Source of the DNA: Monosiga brevicollis MX1
Lineage: Eukaryota > Opisthokonta > Choanoflagellata > Craspedida > Salpingoecidae
Direction of reading: 5' to 3'
DNA: 64,000 bases
NCBI RefSeq assembly: GCF_000002865.3
Contig: NW_001865054.1
Coordinates: 118,356-182,355 of the forward strand
Below the pieces are notes generated by a model. The model saw only the letters and a list, made by a program, of their open reading frames with translations, did no database searches and was not told the origin of the DNA. This document shows positions 13,667 through 26,800 of the stretch, piece by piece. The position numbers were made by a program, and so were the translations under genes. Position 1 is the first letter of the stretch, and each line of letters opens with the position of its first letter.

Positions 13667-14965
13667 TCACATGGGGTCGTTCAGCTCGGGTTGGCTGAGC
13701 ATCGTGGCATCCCAGAGGGCAGCTTCAGCCGTAAGGACCAATTGGCTGGCGTCCATTGGCTTGAAATACTGGAGACGGTGACTGCTTGCAGCACCAGAAA
13801 AAACACAACGGAAGGGTGGTACGTGAGAGCCAAGAGGTTCACCTGACGAGAATTCATCTGAAAGAGCCTTTTGGAATGGGTAATAAACGTACAAGTTTGG
13901 CTCTGCTTCACCTCCAGTAGCAGGGTATAAGGCCTAGTTTGAGTGTGCCACCCAAAGCGAGGTCAGCTCATGGCTGATCAAGGTTCATGCTTTCATGTAT
14001 GGTGAGGCAGCCATTGCTTAGCGCTCCTACCTTGTAGCAGCGCTGATCACCGGATCCATTGATGGCATATGCGTTCATCTGAAGCCACGGTTAAGGTGTA
14101 CAGAGATGAGCGCTACACTCAACACGTTGTGTATCTTTGGAGAAATGTCGGAGCGAGGCGCTGCTGCACACCGAAAAGCCATTGTACGCTGCCACACTTA
14201 CTGCGAACAGCCCGGGTGGAAGCAGAACCGTGGGAATTCGAGCAACGCCGCGCCACCGTGCTTGAATGGTTTCATGGAAAACAAGAAAAAGGCCGAGATA
14301 AGATGGGCAGCAGGCGAGGCCTAGACTTAGGCCTGTTTTGAGCAATAATCGGGACTTCTTGCTGGCGGTGCATACCGAAGGCCGTGTCGATGGTGGACAC
14401 GAAATCGAGCTGAATTCCTGAAGTGACACAATGCCGCTCGCCGTGCAGGGCCAATGCTAGATAATGCCCATGGGGCCCGACCTCAACTTCAAGATATCGT
14501 TCACCTTGGCCAAGAAAAAAAGCCTCGACAACCTATCCGAGCAGATTGAGCTGAGGCCAGGGGCAAAGCGCGACACGGTTGGTCCGATGCGGTACCTCGT
14601 AGTCCCACAGCTGCGGTGTGCTTCCGGGTGGATGTTGAGGCATTGGTGGATCATTGTAAAGTGGCGCCTCAACCGACAGCCTAAGATTGGTAACCAGACG
14701 AATCCCTCCCCAAGAGGTGAGTTCAACACCATTTCGCCTTGAGCCTGGGTGGGTGTTGATTGAGGTCTTTCCACCTACAAAAGGTCTTGACCATCAGCAG
14801 AAGCTTCTAATTGCACCGCCACCTAAACCCCCAAAAAGGGGGGGGTTGGAGGGTGGGGGCATGAGAACATCATGACCTTGAACGACAACAACACGATCGT
14901 GCTCTCACTTGATCGGCCGGTTGCAACGGTGCATTGTTCCAGGTTCGATTGATAGTCTGGGGCAT
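13667..14965 (-). CDS. UPF0462 family protein (C4orf33 homologue)
   Basis: Uncharacterised conserved eukaryotic family; no biochemical role can be stated. The gene is recovered only by splicing. The ATG at 14965 gives MPQTINRTWNNAPLQPADQ. An exon around 14600-14720 reads IRLVTNLRLSVEAPLYNDPP and LWDYE before GTACCG. The next exon reads VVEAFFLGQGERYLEVEVG with PHGHYLAL (14370-14550). A short exon then gives RWRGVARIPTVLLPPGLFA before GTAAGT, followed by MNAYAINGSGDQRCYK, ALYPATGGEAEPN and HRLQYFKPMDASQL. Each block matches the family order WDYEVVEAFFL, YLEVE.CPHG, HGSGDQR.YEALYP and FHRLEYFKP. The stop is TGA at 13667. The exact acceptor of the second exon is uncertain. Length, about 190 residues, is normal for the family. 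Confidence 0.85.
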
Positions 14966-15002
14966 GTTGCACACAAAGCGTAATGGTGAGGGCTCAAAGT
15001 CG

Positions 15003-15026
15003 TTTTTTTTTTTTTTTTTTTTTTTT
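15003..15026. repeat. poly(T) run
   Basis: Twenty-four consecutive T residues just upstream of the UPF0462 start codon, which lies on the opposite strand. Confidence 0.98.
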
Positions 15027-15412
15027 GAAGCGTCAAGAGCAAGGGGTCCACCTACCAAAGAGTGGAGGCGGGCCATGGTCACCACTGTGGTGCAACTTGC
15101 TGCGCGCACCCGGCGGGAGGCCTGCCGCAACACCGCCGACCAAGTGCGCCAAGCGAGCATCGGCGCGCGCGTATGCAATGCCAGACCAATTCTGCGCCAA
15201 CAGCAATCACAAGTGAGATCCACCAAGCAAGACAGATCTCAGCCCCACCACCGATTGCCCATGGCCATTCATCAAAAACGGCATGAGGCTACACTCGCTG
15301 CCATTGCCTCACCGCTGCCGTCACATCAAAATCAAAGAGTCGATGATTTGGCTGTTTGTGTTGTGAGGCAGAAAAATGATGACAATGGATCGGAATGCAG
15401 AGAGAGAGAAAG

Positions 15413-15518
<106 letters not shown>

Positions 15519-15696
15519 TTTCGTGCACCAAGAGGTCGTTTTGAATTGGCAGTGGGGGGCGTGGGGGCGGTGAATCGGCATCCGAGTGGAGTGTGAGTGT
15601 TGGGTAGGGCGGGGTTGAACGCGCCTTCCTCGCCTGCAGCTGCTTCTGTTGAGTGACAGAATAGCTCCTTTCCTGCGTCGGCCAAACAACGTCAAG

Positions 15697-18600
15697 ATGG
15701 AGGAGCTGGCCACCTTGCTTGAGGCCGACTTGCCTGACAAGGCAGCCGTGGCCAGGTACCACCACCCCCCAAACTCAAGCCTCACTCGATCAGAATTTCT
15801 TCACTTCCCTGACTACACATCTTGGCGTGCCTCGTGGTCTTGGTGTAGTGCGACGCGTGATCTACCTGGGGCCATACCTGAGGAGATGCGCCCTGCTGCC
15901 TGGTTGGCACTGCTAGACGTGAGCGGCAAGCCAGACCACGTTGGGGAGCGGCAGCCCCAGCAGGAGATTGACGGAGATCTGCGTGCCGCTGCAGGAATTC
16001 AAGCTGGTTTGTGTCTTTCCCACCGCCTGAGAATCGCTCCTTGGCTTGCGGCAGTGGCGCAGGTTTAACCATACATCCACGGTGCCTGGCAGAGCGATTC
16101 GCGCAGGGTGATGTCAGTGCCGCCACAGCGGCAAGTATCCAGCTCTTGGGCTTGTACCATGAAGCTCGCGGCATCAAGTATAACGCAGTTGACGGGCTAC
16201 CTGGTACGCCGAAATGCATCTGATGTTGGCAGAACCTACTGGGGAGGTGTCACAAGAACGCTTCGTTTGAGCTTGACCACTGGCCCTGACGCGTCTTCGT
16301 ATTCTCTTTCTGCTTTGCAGAGCTGATGGCCCCTCTTTTTGGACTTGAGTTATCTCCTGGAGATCGCTATAATCTGTTCTACGCCATTGTGGCTCGGTTC
16401 GGACTCAAAGCCATGGGCGACGATGCGTAAGCCCCATTCTTCGCTTGACTTGACCGGGAGTACCAGACCCTGATTCTCCTCCACTGCACATTCCCTTCTC
16501 ACATACTGGGCGGGTGCTCGGTGAACGGCTGTGCATGGCGGTTGTGTAGACCTGCCTTTGATGTCTTTCGACTTTTGCTGATGTACCACGACCCAGAGTT
16601 GTGCTCGTTGATGGACTCCAAACGCGTGGCGCTCCACTCTTTCCTCCGACTTTGGGTACGCGCATCCGGCACACGCTCGTGGATTTGAACTGAGCGAGGT
16701 GCTGCTGAGACACGCATCGCAGACCAGGCCCTATGTTGATGCGTATTCACCCAAATGTACTTGCACGCATAGTTGCGGAGTTTGTTTGCAGCCACGTGCG
16801 AGGCAGATGTTTTGTTGCCTCTATGGGACCAAATTTTCGCCCATGAAGATCCCTTCCTTGTGTTCTTTGTGGCGTTGGTATTTGTGATCAATGCCCGTGA
16901 TACTCTGCAAACTATGGGCGACGATGCAAAAGGCATCACAGGCTTTTTGGTAGCCATGCCTGCGGTCCGTATTCCAAAAAATGGTCATATTATCTGTATT
17001 TCTAGTCAGACACAGAGTTGGCGCCCCATGTCGTTTGCCGCCTGGTCGGCCTCAATGTTCCACCTGCCTGGCTCATTGGTCCACGATGTATTATTCTTGA
17101 CGCAGCACGTGTCCACGGAAGATGTTGGAGACCTCGTCCAGCTTGCCATTCACTACTCAAGTATCACGCCAGAGTCGATTCGTAGCCAATATACAAACCC
17201 GCTCTTTGGATCGGGGCGCCTGCGCGATGAGCAGAGCCCAGCCCGTGCTCTTTGCTTTGACATGTCACCTAGTGCTGTCGTGAACAGGTATTTGCATCCC
17301 CACCCTCTTTGCTGTCTGTCTTTGCGACAGTTTGAGTCGCTTGCTTGCCTCGGCGACTGACTTGCCCTGATTCCCTGGGTCTCAGGTCTAGTAGCAAGTC
17401 AGCCCCTTTGTTCCTTGTGGATGTGCGGCCCATTGACCGTTATGATGACGGTCATTTCATCAACACACAATGGCACCTCGATTCCAAGTTGATGATGGAT
17501 GATCCTGCCGCGTTTGAGACCGAGCTGAGCAAGATGGAGGAGGCGCTTACGGCATCAGACAAGCACATTTGCCTCATGGGCCAAACTGCCCACGATGGCT
17601 TGGTGGACATGCTGGTTGCACGACTGTTGCAGCGCCATTTCAAATACGTCAGCCTGGTCCGCGGTGGCTACGTGGGTGCGTCAATTTTGCTATTGCAGTA
17701 TTTGATAAAAGGTTCTCACCACCAAAGGAACGATCTCATCTCAGTTCTACGTCCCCGCTGGCTCAGCATTGTACGAGTACATCGAGTCTCAACAGGCCCT
17801 GGACACCATGCTCGATGGCTTGGATCTTGCAGCCTCTATTCGAGAAGGTGTTGATCCGTTGCAAGCTGATCCTGCGGTGAGAGCCCTGTCTATCGTTGTT
17901 TTTTTTTTTTTTGTCCGGCGCCCGGTTGGCACATGAAACTCTTGCTCCAAGGACGCAGCGATCGCAGTAACAATAGCTGCTGCCATGCACACATAGGTGG
18001 TCGTGACACAGCGATCATTGACGCAGCGTTTGGCCGGGCTGCTCAAGCGCGGCCCAAAATTGCAAGGCGAACATGTTGGAGAGGAAGAGAAGACGGCCGC
18101 TGCCGGCGATTCAAGCCCGCCTTCTGTTGCCATTGCCGACAGTGCGCCAACAGCACAAGCTGCTAAGCCCAAACAGTCTGCCACTGACGAGGAGCGCCCG
18201 GCCTCGAGCTGGTGGACTGAGAAACGTCAACAATACGCCGCCCGGGCAAACACGTGGGGCTCGCGGTTCAAAGAGAAGTCGAGTCAATATGCGTCTGCCT
18301 TGTCTGAAAAGAGCAAGGTTTGTTCCGTGTTGGCAATGAACTGGCGGATTTGCCATGGAATTTGAAGTCACTCGCTGGCCTGGCTTGATCTATCGCTTGT
18401 AGGTCATCAAAGCAAATTTGGTTAAAAACCTCAAGTCGGGTGGCGGTGACATGTATCGGGGCGGTGATGTAAGTTTGTACCCCATGCTTATTGCTCTGTA
18501 CTGGCTGCAGGGTTGCGCTCGTTGAAAACAGAGGTCTGGCCAGGCGAATTCGGATGAGATTAAGAAACAGTGCGATCAAGCTCAGGTCATGCCTTTTTCC

Positions 18601-19651
18601 TTTTGGGGGGGCTTAGATTCATACCAACTTCAGCATTGATGATGAAGACGAAGACGAGGATCACAGTGGCCAAGCCCGCACTGCAGACGCCGCATCTGAC
18701 CCTACTGCTGATGACCACAGCATGGAGGCTGATGTCAAGCATGCTCTCTTGCGTCGCACAGCCAGCGGTATGATTGTCGACCCAGCTTTTTGGACTTTTA
18801 ATTTGCTGAGCACCCCCTTGTGCATTGACCTGCACAAGGAGGTGCAGAGTCAATGCGTGGTTCAAGTCATTGAAAAGCTGAACAACGGGCATTTTGGATT
18901 GCAGGTCAGCTGATTGTGGACGTCAGCAAGCTGGAGGCGGCTGCTCCTCAGCACACCATTTTTCAGTGCAACGAGGTCGTGGGCGATCTCATCTACCCTT
19001 CATGGTTGATCCTTACTGAGTTTCACATTCTCAAGGTGGGGGACTCTCTTGTGGTTTGAAGGCCTCTGTGGAAATGATATCGAGCTAACAGGCGCTCCTT
19101 GGTTTCTTTTTGGGTGCCAGCTGCGGGCCATTCAGTCTAGCAACTCTGTCATTCGAGCTGCCATCATGTGGCGGCGAGCACTGACATCCATCGTGCGCAT
19201 CACGGCAAAGAAGAAGTATCCAACTTTACTCAGTTTTGTCTATCAGGAATCATTTGACGTGAGCAATCCCGACAATACTGAATTGCGGGAGCGCTACCTG
19301 GTTCCGCAGGCCGCCGAGGCCAAATCGGCACTTCGGGACGCCATTGCTCGCTCGCAACAAATCAAAACTGCAGCTCTGATGCCGTCCTCTCCACCACCTG
19401 ACGAGGCGCCCGAACGCGTGGATACCACAGCCGAGGCCCCACTCGTTGATCTTGATGGCAACTCTACTGCTGCTGCCGAATCGGCCCCCGCAAACAAATT
19501 GGCTTCAAGTGCGAACGAAGCCGCGGGGAGTGACGATCTGGATGAAATCGAGCAAGAGCTGCTTCGTGAAATTGCAGCTGAAGAATCAGCACAAAAACAA
19601 GCAGCGGCACCGCCAGCCGCAACAAATGATCTTGATGATCTCTTTGAGTAA
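15697..19651 (+). CDS. TBC1D23: TBC1D23 homologue (TBC plus rhodanese domains)
   Basis: In animals TBC1D23 tethers endosome-derived vesicles to golgins at the trans-Golgi, and its TBC domain lacks GAP activity. Here the ATG at 15697 opens MEELATLLEADLPDK. TBC-domain pieces follow: RDLPGAIPEEMRPAAWLALL, ARGIKYNAVDG (15900-16210), a segment with YHDPELCSL (16580-16615), DPFLVFFVALVFVINAR and an adjacent helix (16850-16910). The rhodanese-like domain reads FLVDVRPIDRYDDGHFINTQ with WHLDSKLMMDDP (17412-17505); its active-site position lacks cysteine, as in TBC1D23. The C-terminal domain includes ALTSIVRITAKKKYPTLLSF and ERYLVPQAAEAK (19170-19330), which is the diagnostic part. A low-complexity Ala/Glu tail ends at TAA 19649. 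Some middle exons were placed only approximately. Confidence 0.9.
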
Positions 19652-19958
19652 CCTGGCACACCAACCATTTTTAATCTTCCCCTCTGCTCTGTCCAATTCA
19701 GAATCTTTCTAGTCTGTTTGGCTTCATAAGTGATTGTGCAACGACCCAAAAAGCATGCAAAAGACACATGCAGCCAAAAAACGGATACCGCACAGGAAAA
19801 AGTTGGCATGAACAGAAAGAGAAGCTTGATATGGACATCGGTGCTGGAATTTGAGGAGGGTAGGCTCGTTCAATTGACATGGCATTGTGAATATGCTGGA
19901 GTGCTGGCCGTGCAGTTTGGCACAAGCGCTAGCTAGTGCGTGCAGCAAATCAACAAGC
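19652..19958. other. convergent intergenic region
   Basis: A 307-bp gap between the ends of TBC1D23 (+) and DNAJC2 (-). Nothing recognisable apart from presumed 3' ends. Confidence 0.6.
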
Positions 19959-22900
19959 TTAGTTGGCGTCATCATCCAAATGGGCCAGCAGATCAGCGCG
20001 CGTATCCTTGAGGGTGGGGTCATTCATGTGCTCCACGCGGGCACGGTTGCGAGTGGGGTTCTTCAGATTGGTCTGAGTTAAGCACGGTTGCCAAATGAGT
20101 ATGAAGCAAAGAGCGAGTAAAAAAACCCGATCATCCAATGCCCTCAAGACGAATATGTCAACACTTGCACGAACAACGGACGCATATGGAGGGGAAACAT
20201 ATGTGTCTAGCATGTCTTGCAAAGAGCAGATGCAAGCTCTGATTCGGGCCCCGCAGCCCACAAGCATACCTTCTGGAAGTGAGCAAAATCATCACGAGTT
20301 GCTTGCTTGGCCTTGAGCCCACCCAGGACGTTCTTCATGGAGTTCACCTTGGCAATGACATCCTGAGCCCCAAATTTGAAAAGCATATCATTGGTCAGAA
20401 CATATGAGTGCAGCAAAAAATACGCCATCTTTGGCGACGAAAAACACGAGTGGCAAAAGCCTTGCCCGAAGGCTTGGCACGCACCTTGTTACTACGCAAC
20501 CAAGGGGTGCGCGCATGTGCCTTGACGTATTGCGCGATCATGCCCCAACGATCACCCTGGGTGCCTGGAGGATGCACGCGGCTGGCAGCCTTCTTGGCAA
20601 CAACCTCTTCCTCTTCGAGCCATTCAGCAGGCGCCTGCGCCCACAAAGCATAACGAGGGACAGCAGATGAGTTGAGGTAAAAAAAAAAGCTCAATAGATG
20701 ACTTGCGACAAACTGCCGTGCCTCACCTTGAAAGCTTGCTTCTGTGCCTGCTCACGACATTGCTTGATGCGAAGCAGCACCTCCTTGGGTTTGCGGCCGG
20801 GCACACGCTTAGCAATCTATATCGTAAAATGATGGCACAAGTGGAAAAACAAATCAAGAGGCACACATGGCCATGTGAATGCTGTGCATCTTTCCGTCAA
20901 CGACGAGGTGGTGGCTGATGAAGACTTCTACCTGAATCCAGCGGTCGCTAGCAGTGGCCTTGACTTCGATGATGGCTTGCTCCAGCAAGGCCTGCTCTTC
21001 TTTCGTCCAAGGGCGCTAGAGGTTTCAACGATCAGAGCAAGAATGTTGAATGTTGAGTGCGTTTCAGAACGAGGCGATATTGTGCCCAGCGACCGCAGCA
21101 GAAGCAGTTCCGGCGCAGAGTTCAAACATACCTCACTTCCAGCGGTCTTGTCGGAATCCGACGACCCCTTCTGACGCAAAGCACTCAAGAGCTTGCGGAA
21201 AGTTTTGAGCATCTGCTCCTTATTGGTAATCTCTGCAAGCTTGATGAGATCTTTGGCAGGCAAAGTTTTAATGTCCTCCATGTCCTTCAGGCTGAGAACA
21301 CCATCGCGCTCGGCCTTCTCTGTGGTGGCAGGGTTCTATTGGCATAACACTCATCAGAATAGAAGTCGGAGGGGCGCGGGCAGGGCCAGAGAGCATGACG
21401 GCGCGACAGGTAGGACTGTGGTCCGCCTTGATAACACACCTCAGTGTCGTACAAGCCCAAGTCACGGCACGCCTTGGTCAAGTTGCGGCGCGCCTTCTTG
21501 TGTTCCTCGTTCTTGCGCTTCTCTTCCTCGCGGGCAGCTTGTTCGGCCGCTTCCTTGGCTTCACGGGCCTCGCGTTCGACGCGTTCCCGCTCCTCTGCCT
21601 GCTTGCGACGGGCTTCGGCCTGCGCGTTCTTGCGCGCAAGCTTTTCCTTTTTTGCTTGTTCACGTCGCCTGTTGCGCCAATGCGTGAAATGAGATGCACA
21701 TGAGAAGAGGGAAGTCGTTGAAGTGGGATATGAAAAAGCAAGCATGTATTGACCGACGTACGCGCGGATGCGAGGGTCCGAGCTGTAGGCGTGGTCCACC
21801 AGCTTCAGCATGCGGGCGTTTTCCTCTTTCTTGCGTTTCTTGCGGCGCGCGCGAAGCTGTTTCTCCATCCAACGTCGCTCCTCACGACTGTCAGCCTTGC
21901 TGGGATCTTCGTCCTATCCACGATGCTCCTTGTGAGGCGAGGCACGCGAGCGTGCCACGGTTAGTTCAAAGCCGAGGTCAGCATGTTGAGCGTACGTCAT
22001 CGTATCCAAACTCTCGCCAGGTCTTTTGGTGATACCAAAAGTGGTAAAAGTGCTCCACGTCCTCAAACTTGGTATCCGGGGAGCCAAGTTGGGGCACGGG
22101 CTGCGTCGCAAACCACCTGGAAAGAAGAAGAAAGAGAAGAAAAAAAAAAGCGCCACCCCAGGTGATGAATTGAGAATGAAGCCGCAGAAGGGGTATGGGA
22201 CCCCAATCAAAAATTGAAGGCAAGATGTGATGCAAGAAGGAACATTGCTAGGATGTCATGTCAAATCGTACCGCGCGTTGCGTTCAAAGGCCGGACCAAA
22301 GGTCTCATAGAAGCGAGCTTCATCCGTGCACGGAGCCGGCACGCTGTCATCAACGTCGTCGACGGAGTCGTACATGCGACGCTGCTTTTCGTTGGACAGC
22401 AGGTCATAGGCTAAGAGGATGGTGTCACACGTGCATCAGCCCGGAAAAGTACAAGGAAGAAAAATGGTTGAGAAGAGAAGGCAAAAACCAAACAGAACAG
22501 GAGGCACGGTCATCACACCACAGCGCTCGACAAGAGCACAACAGCCGGGTCTTTCACAAAACTGTGGGAGCATAGATATCCATTGCTGCGCTTACCGCGT
22601 TGGATGCGGTCAAAGTATTCATCGGCCGCCTTGGCCTCGGCACCGCTGAGGTCACCCTTTTTGTCGGGATGGTGCTTCAGAACCATTTTCTTGTCTGTCA
22701 ACAGGACACGGTCATGTGAGAACACCCTGCCTCATGCGTGCCACAAGCGCCTCCAAAGCAGACCCTGGAGAGATAACATACAAGCCTTCTTGATATCATT
22801 GGCCGTGGCACGCCAGCGCGTTTGCTCCAAGCCCAGAAGAGCGTAGTGATCTTGATCCTACGTGCAGCCGTTGCGAGATTGGACTCTGATCAAAGGCACA

Positions 22901-23460
22901 ATCCAGGCCAAGGAAGTAGCGCAGAAGCGAAATTGATGGAGCGAACTAACCTTCCATTCACCGGCAATGTTAACCAGATCATCGTCGTTGTCATCTGCAT
23001 ACACCGTACCGTGGGGAAAGAGCGAGCGGGGGATCGGTGGTGAGGGGTTGAAGGCTCGGGTGCGGTGTGTGGGCGAGCGGGACAATCCTCCTGATGCTCA
23101 CGCCGTACCTCCACCTTGACTTGCACGGCCCTTGCCATCATCCACATCGTCATCGTCGTCGTCATCGTCGTCGTCGTCGCCATCATCATCCTCCATCACG
23201 GGAAGGTTCAGACGAATGATGCGAGCATGCTCCTCAAACCAACGCCCAGCCGCCTCCAGCTCAACCTCGACCGTCTCTGTGTGTCAGCCACAACCCAGCG
23301 GATTAGCCATGCACGATCAAGCATAAGGATGAGGACACCAGAGTTTCTTTCCTCCTCTGACTACCCAGGCCAACTACCAACCGGCAAGGGCAGCAAAGAT
23401 GGCAGACGACTCGTCACCATCGGCCACGGGCAGGGCCCACTCTTCCAATTCGGCAGCCAT
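19959..23460 (-). CDS. DNAJC2: DNAJC2/zuotin-type ribosome-associated J protein with SANT domains
   Basis: J-domain partner of ribosome-bound Hsp70 that helps fold nascent chains; in animals also chromatin-associated through SANT domains. The ATG at 23460 reads MAAELEEWALPVADGDE, followed by an Asp-rich stretch. The J domain is present (HYALLGLEQTRW around 22850, then KMVLKHHPDKKGDLSG with the HPD motif near 22660-22690). The zuotin-homology region includes PVPQLGSPDTKFEDVEHFY and FKTWREFGYDD. A long charged helix rich in Ala, Glu, Arg and Lys follows (21430-21680). Two SANT domains come last: PWTKEEQALLEQ..RWIQ joined to IAKRVPGRKPKEVLLRIKQC, then EWLEEEEVVAKKA..GDRWGMIAQYVK joined to DVIAKVNSMKNVL. 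Their order appears reversed relative to animal DNAJC2. It ends HLDDDAN, TAA at 19959. Confidence 0.9.
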
Positions 23461-23541
23461 GCTGTCAGTGCTGTTGGCCAACGTGACCAACGTCAAGTAA
23501 AGTGCGATTCTCGTCACACTTGTTCCACACGATCGCTTCTT

Positions 23542-23578
<37 letters not shown>

Positions 23579-23848
23579 GCAAAAGAAGAAATACTACGTC
23601 ATGTATACGGTGAAAAGCTCAATTGCACAAACAGCTGGCAGATCTGGGCCGATTGGCTCTGGGAGCGGGTATAAGAAAAGTAAACGCTACGGCGACTGGG
23701 ACAGATGCTCGTGGGCGTTTCTCATTTCGAGAACACAAGAAACAATCAGCCCAGGCAAGACAAGCAGCTACAGAACAAAGGGTCCAGATCAAGAGTTCAA
23801 GCTGCATCGTTTGAGCAACGATGAGGCGTCGAAAGGAGCTCACGCTAT
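23461..23848. other. intergenic gap with TG microsatellite
   Basis: A 388-bp gap between two - strand genes. It holds the DNAJC2 promoter region and the 3' end of the mannosidase. A (GT)16 array lies at 23545-23576. No gene is seen. Confidence 0.6.
23545..23576. repeat. (GT)16 microsatellite
   Basis: Uninterrupted GT array about 85 bp upstream of the DNAJC2 start codon. Confidence 0.98.
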
Positions 23849-26800
23849 CTAGGCAATAACCACCTTGAACGTGCGAATGTCCATGGGGCGAAGCTCAACG
23901 GTCAAAGATGCATCCTTCTCGTCGAAGGGACGCATGCCGGGCACAAGCGATGCGCCACTGGACGGCATGGCCTCCGTCTCGCCAGCCACCTTCCACTTGT
24001 AGCGGCGCGCCTCGAGCTCTTGCGGCGTCATATTGCCTGTCAGCGACACCTCGGTCGCGGAAGTAATCTGATGGTACGTACACGCACAAAAGCACGAGAG
24101 CCGCATGAGTGGCCAAGCCAATGAAGCGACGCAGGCGAAAGGTTGCGGTTGGCACACAGTTCAACGGCACGCATGCGATACCTTCAGGCCAGCCTTGGCA
24201 AAAACGTGGGTAAGGGACACGTTGACGTTCTGGCTCAGCGTTGGGTGCTCGTTGGCCTGGAAGATGTGGCTCAAGCGAAGGAACACCTCATCGTTGTACT
24301 GGGGAGAGACGACACCAAAGGTCATGAGCTTGACATTGTCAGGGAGGGCCGCAGAGAGGCCGGTGAAGGTGGGCTTGGTGGGCTTGGACTCGGAGAACGC
24401 AACAATGGGACCAAAGTTGAGGTCTTCGAAGCCAGCGCGGCGGGCAGCGTTGGTGTTGGGAATCGTGTCCAGATACAACCAGTTGGTGCCCTAGGGTTCA
24501 GCATATGCAACGCAGATGGAGCAAGCAAGGAATTGTGGGTGAATCGATTCGGACAGTCCGGACGGCACGACAGCCCTTTGCCCTTCACCTCGAATGATGA
24601 ACCGTGGGGTGTATCTCGCCAATTTCTTTCGCTCCTTTCTTCGTGTGCTCCCAAAGTTTTCTGCACTGTTTGCTTTTCTTCTCCCTCCCTTCCTCCCTCC
24701 CTCTTTCTAATCATGTTGCTATGAGGTCGTTTCCAACGACTCACCTTGATGGTAAGACCAGCACAGCCGCATTGGCCAATGTTGTTGGGGTCCTGGTCGC
24801 GGCAGCCGCACATGGTCTCATTCATGGGTTGGCCGACACCACGCGAGTCATCGTCTTGCGTACGACGGTGCACCATCAACTCCATGCTGCCATCGGCCAG
24901 CGAAGCGCCGCCCATGGAGCGATCCATGGCGATGGAGAGCCCAATGTTGGCAGCCTTGTCCTCAAGGGCCAGAAGGGCGTTGACGGGATAATAGTTACCA
25001 GCAACGGGTTCCGAGATCTGGTAAGGAGAGGGGTAGGTGGGACCACGCAGGTTGTACTTGCGCTCAATCATCTCGCGTGCGTTCGAGTCATGGTAGAGGG
25101 TGCCGTTCGTGTGAAGGGAAGAGTTGTAGCGGAGGACAATCTCCTTGCCCTGCAGGTAGGGAGAGCCACCCTCAAAGCTTTCCTGGGGGATGGGGCCCAC
25201 AGTGTAGTCGACTTCCACACGAGCCTCGCCCTTGACAAGACGCAGCACCAGCGTCGCCCAGCTGGCGTACGTCACGTAAATCTCAGATACGAGCTCGCCC
25301 GTCTAGCACGCGGTGTTGAGAGAGGGTGAGATTGAGCCATGAAACAGAAAAAAGGAAGCAAGGCAAAGAGAGGGGCATGTCCACGAGAAGATAAAGTCAG
25401 CGGTCGAGAAAAGGTTGGCCGGCTGGCCATCGTACCGAAGAGGTGAAGGTAGGCGCGCGGTTGCAATCACCCTCGGTGCAGGCTGCAGGCCACACGTTGG
25501 TTGTGTTGGGGCGGAAGATGTAGGCACCAGACTTTTGGCCATCACAGGCAAACGAGTCGTCCTCGAGGTCCACGGGCTCTTCCATACCATCCTCAAACTC
25601 CTCACGACGGTCGCGGTTCAAGGGGTTCTTGGGAGCCTTGCCAAGCTTCTCGTTGAGCTCCCAGGTGCCAACTCCGGCGGTGCAGCCACCCACGGAGCTG
25701 TTGTAAAAGCCAATGTCAATGCCAATGGTTGACTTGACGCCCGACTTGAGGTTGGTCACCTACCGACCATGGGTGCAATTCAGAAAAAGGGCTACACAAA
25801 GCCAGAACACGGCCCAATATGGAGATGGGCGAAAACGCCGAGGCACAGGACGAAAGGACCTACCTCGGCCACGAGTGCATCTGTGGAGCCAACGGAGACG
25901 GAATAGAGGTCGTTGCTGATGGTGATGGGCTCATTGACACGGCGGTTGTAGGAGGTCGTATGCGAAGAGGCATCTGAACCGCCAACCTTCACCTGGTACG
26001 TATTCCAACCCATGATGGGCAAGTCAGCAACAAAGGTGACAACGTGGGTGGCATTGTTTGTCAACTCGCCCACGCGAGAGGTGTCGTTCATCTCGTTAAA
26101 CTGCAGATAAAGCTTGGAGAGCTCCCGCTCACGGGCATCGATGGCGATGACTTGTGACTCCACAGTTTGACCTTCGGGGCCCGTCACGCTAGCGGTGCTG
26201 CCCTTGATGGGCACACGCAGCACCTACCACCAATCGAAAAATTGACATCATGAAGTCGGAACAGTACGCCAAGATGTTGGTGAACAGTCTCCGCGTTCCA
26301 TGACGCCCACCAAATCAATCAACAAACAAATCCATAAAAAATGAAGGGAGAGAAGGGAAAAAAAAAAAAGGCGTTCCAACTCCAAACTGACCTGAGAGGC
26401 AGGGCGACCCTGAGGGTTGTACGCAAACACGGTGAAGGCATCGCGATCGGCAGTAAAGGCACAGAAGGAGATGTTAAGCGCCGGGGTGCCGTAGCAAAAT
26501 TCAGGCTTGTCCAGACCCACGGCCTTTTCCAAGACCTGGGCCATCATTTTGCGCGTCTCCGTCTCGCCAATGGACATGCGCAAAGCATAGTCATCGGCGA
26601 CTGCTTGCTTTTCCGTACCAGACAGACCATCGCTGGAATAGGCAGGCGTATTGGGTGAGACCAAGGGCAAGTGAGGCGCGGCGCACGCTCAAGCGCGAGA
26701 AAAGGTGTAACAAGGGCCAAAAGTTCAGAAGCAATACGACGCACTGGTGGGTGGTGACGGCCAGGGCGGCTTCAAGGTTGTCAGTGCAGACGGTTTGCGA

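Noticed and set aside
15649-15696. Upstream start for TBC1D23
   Set aside because: The frame begins at TTG; the first ATG is at 15697.
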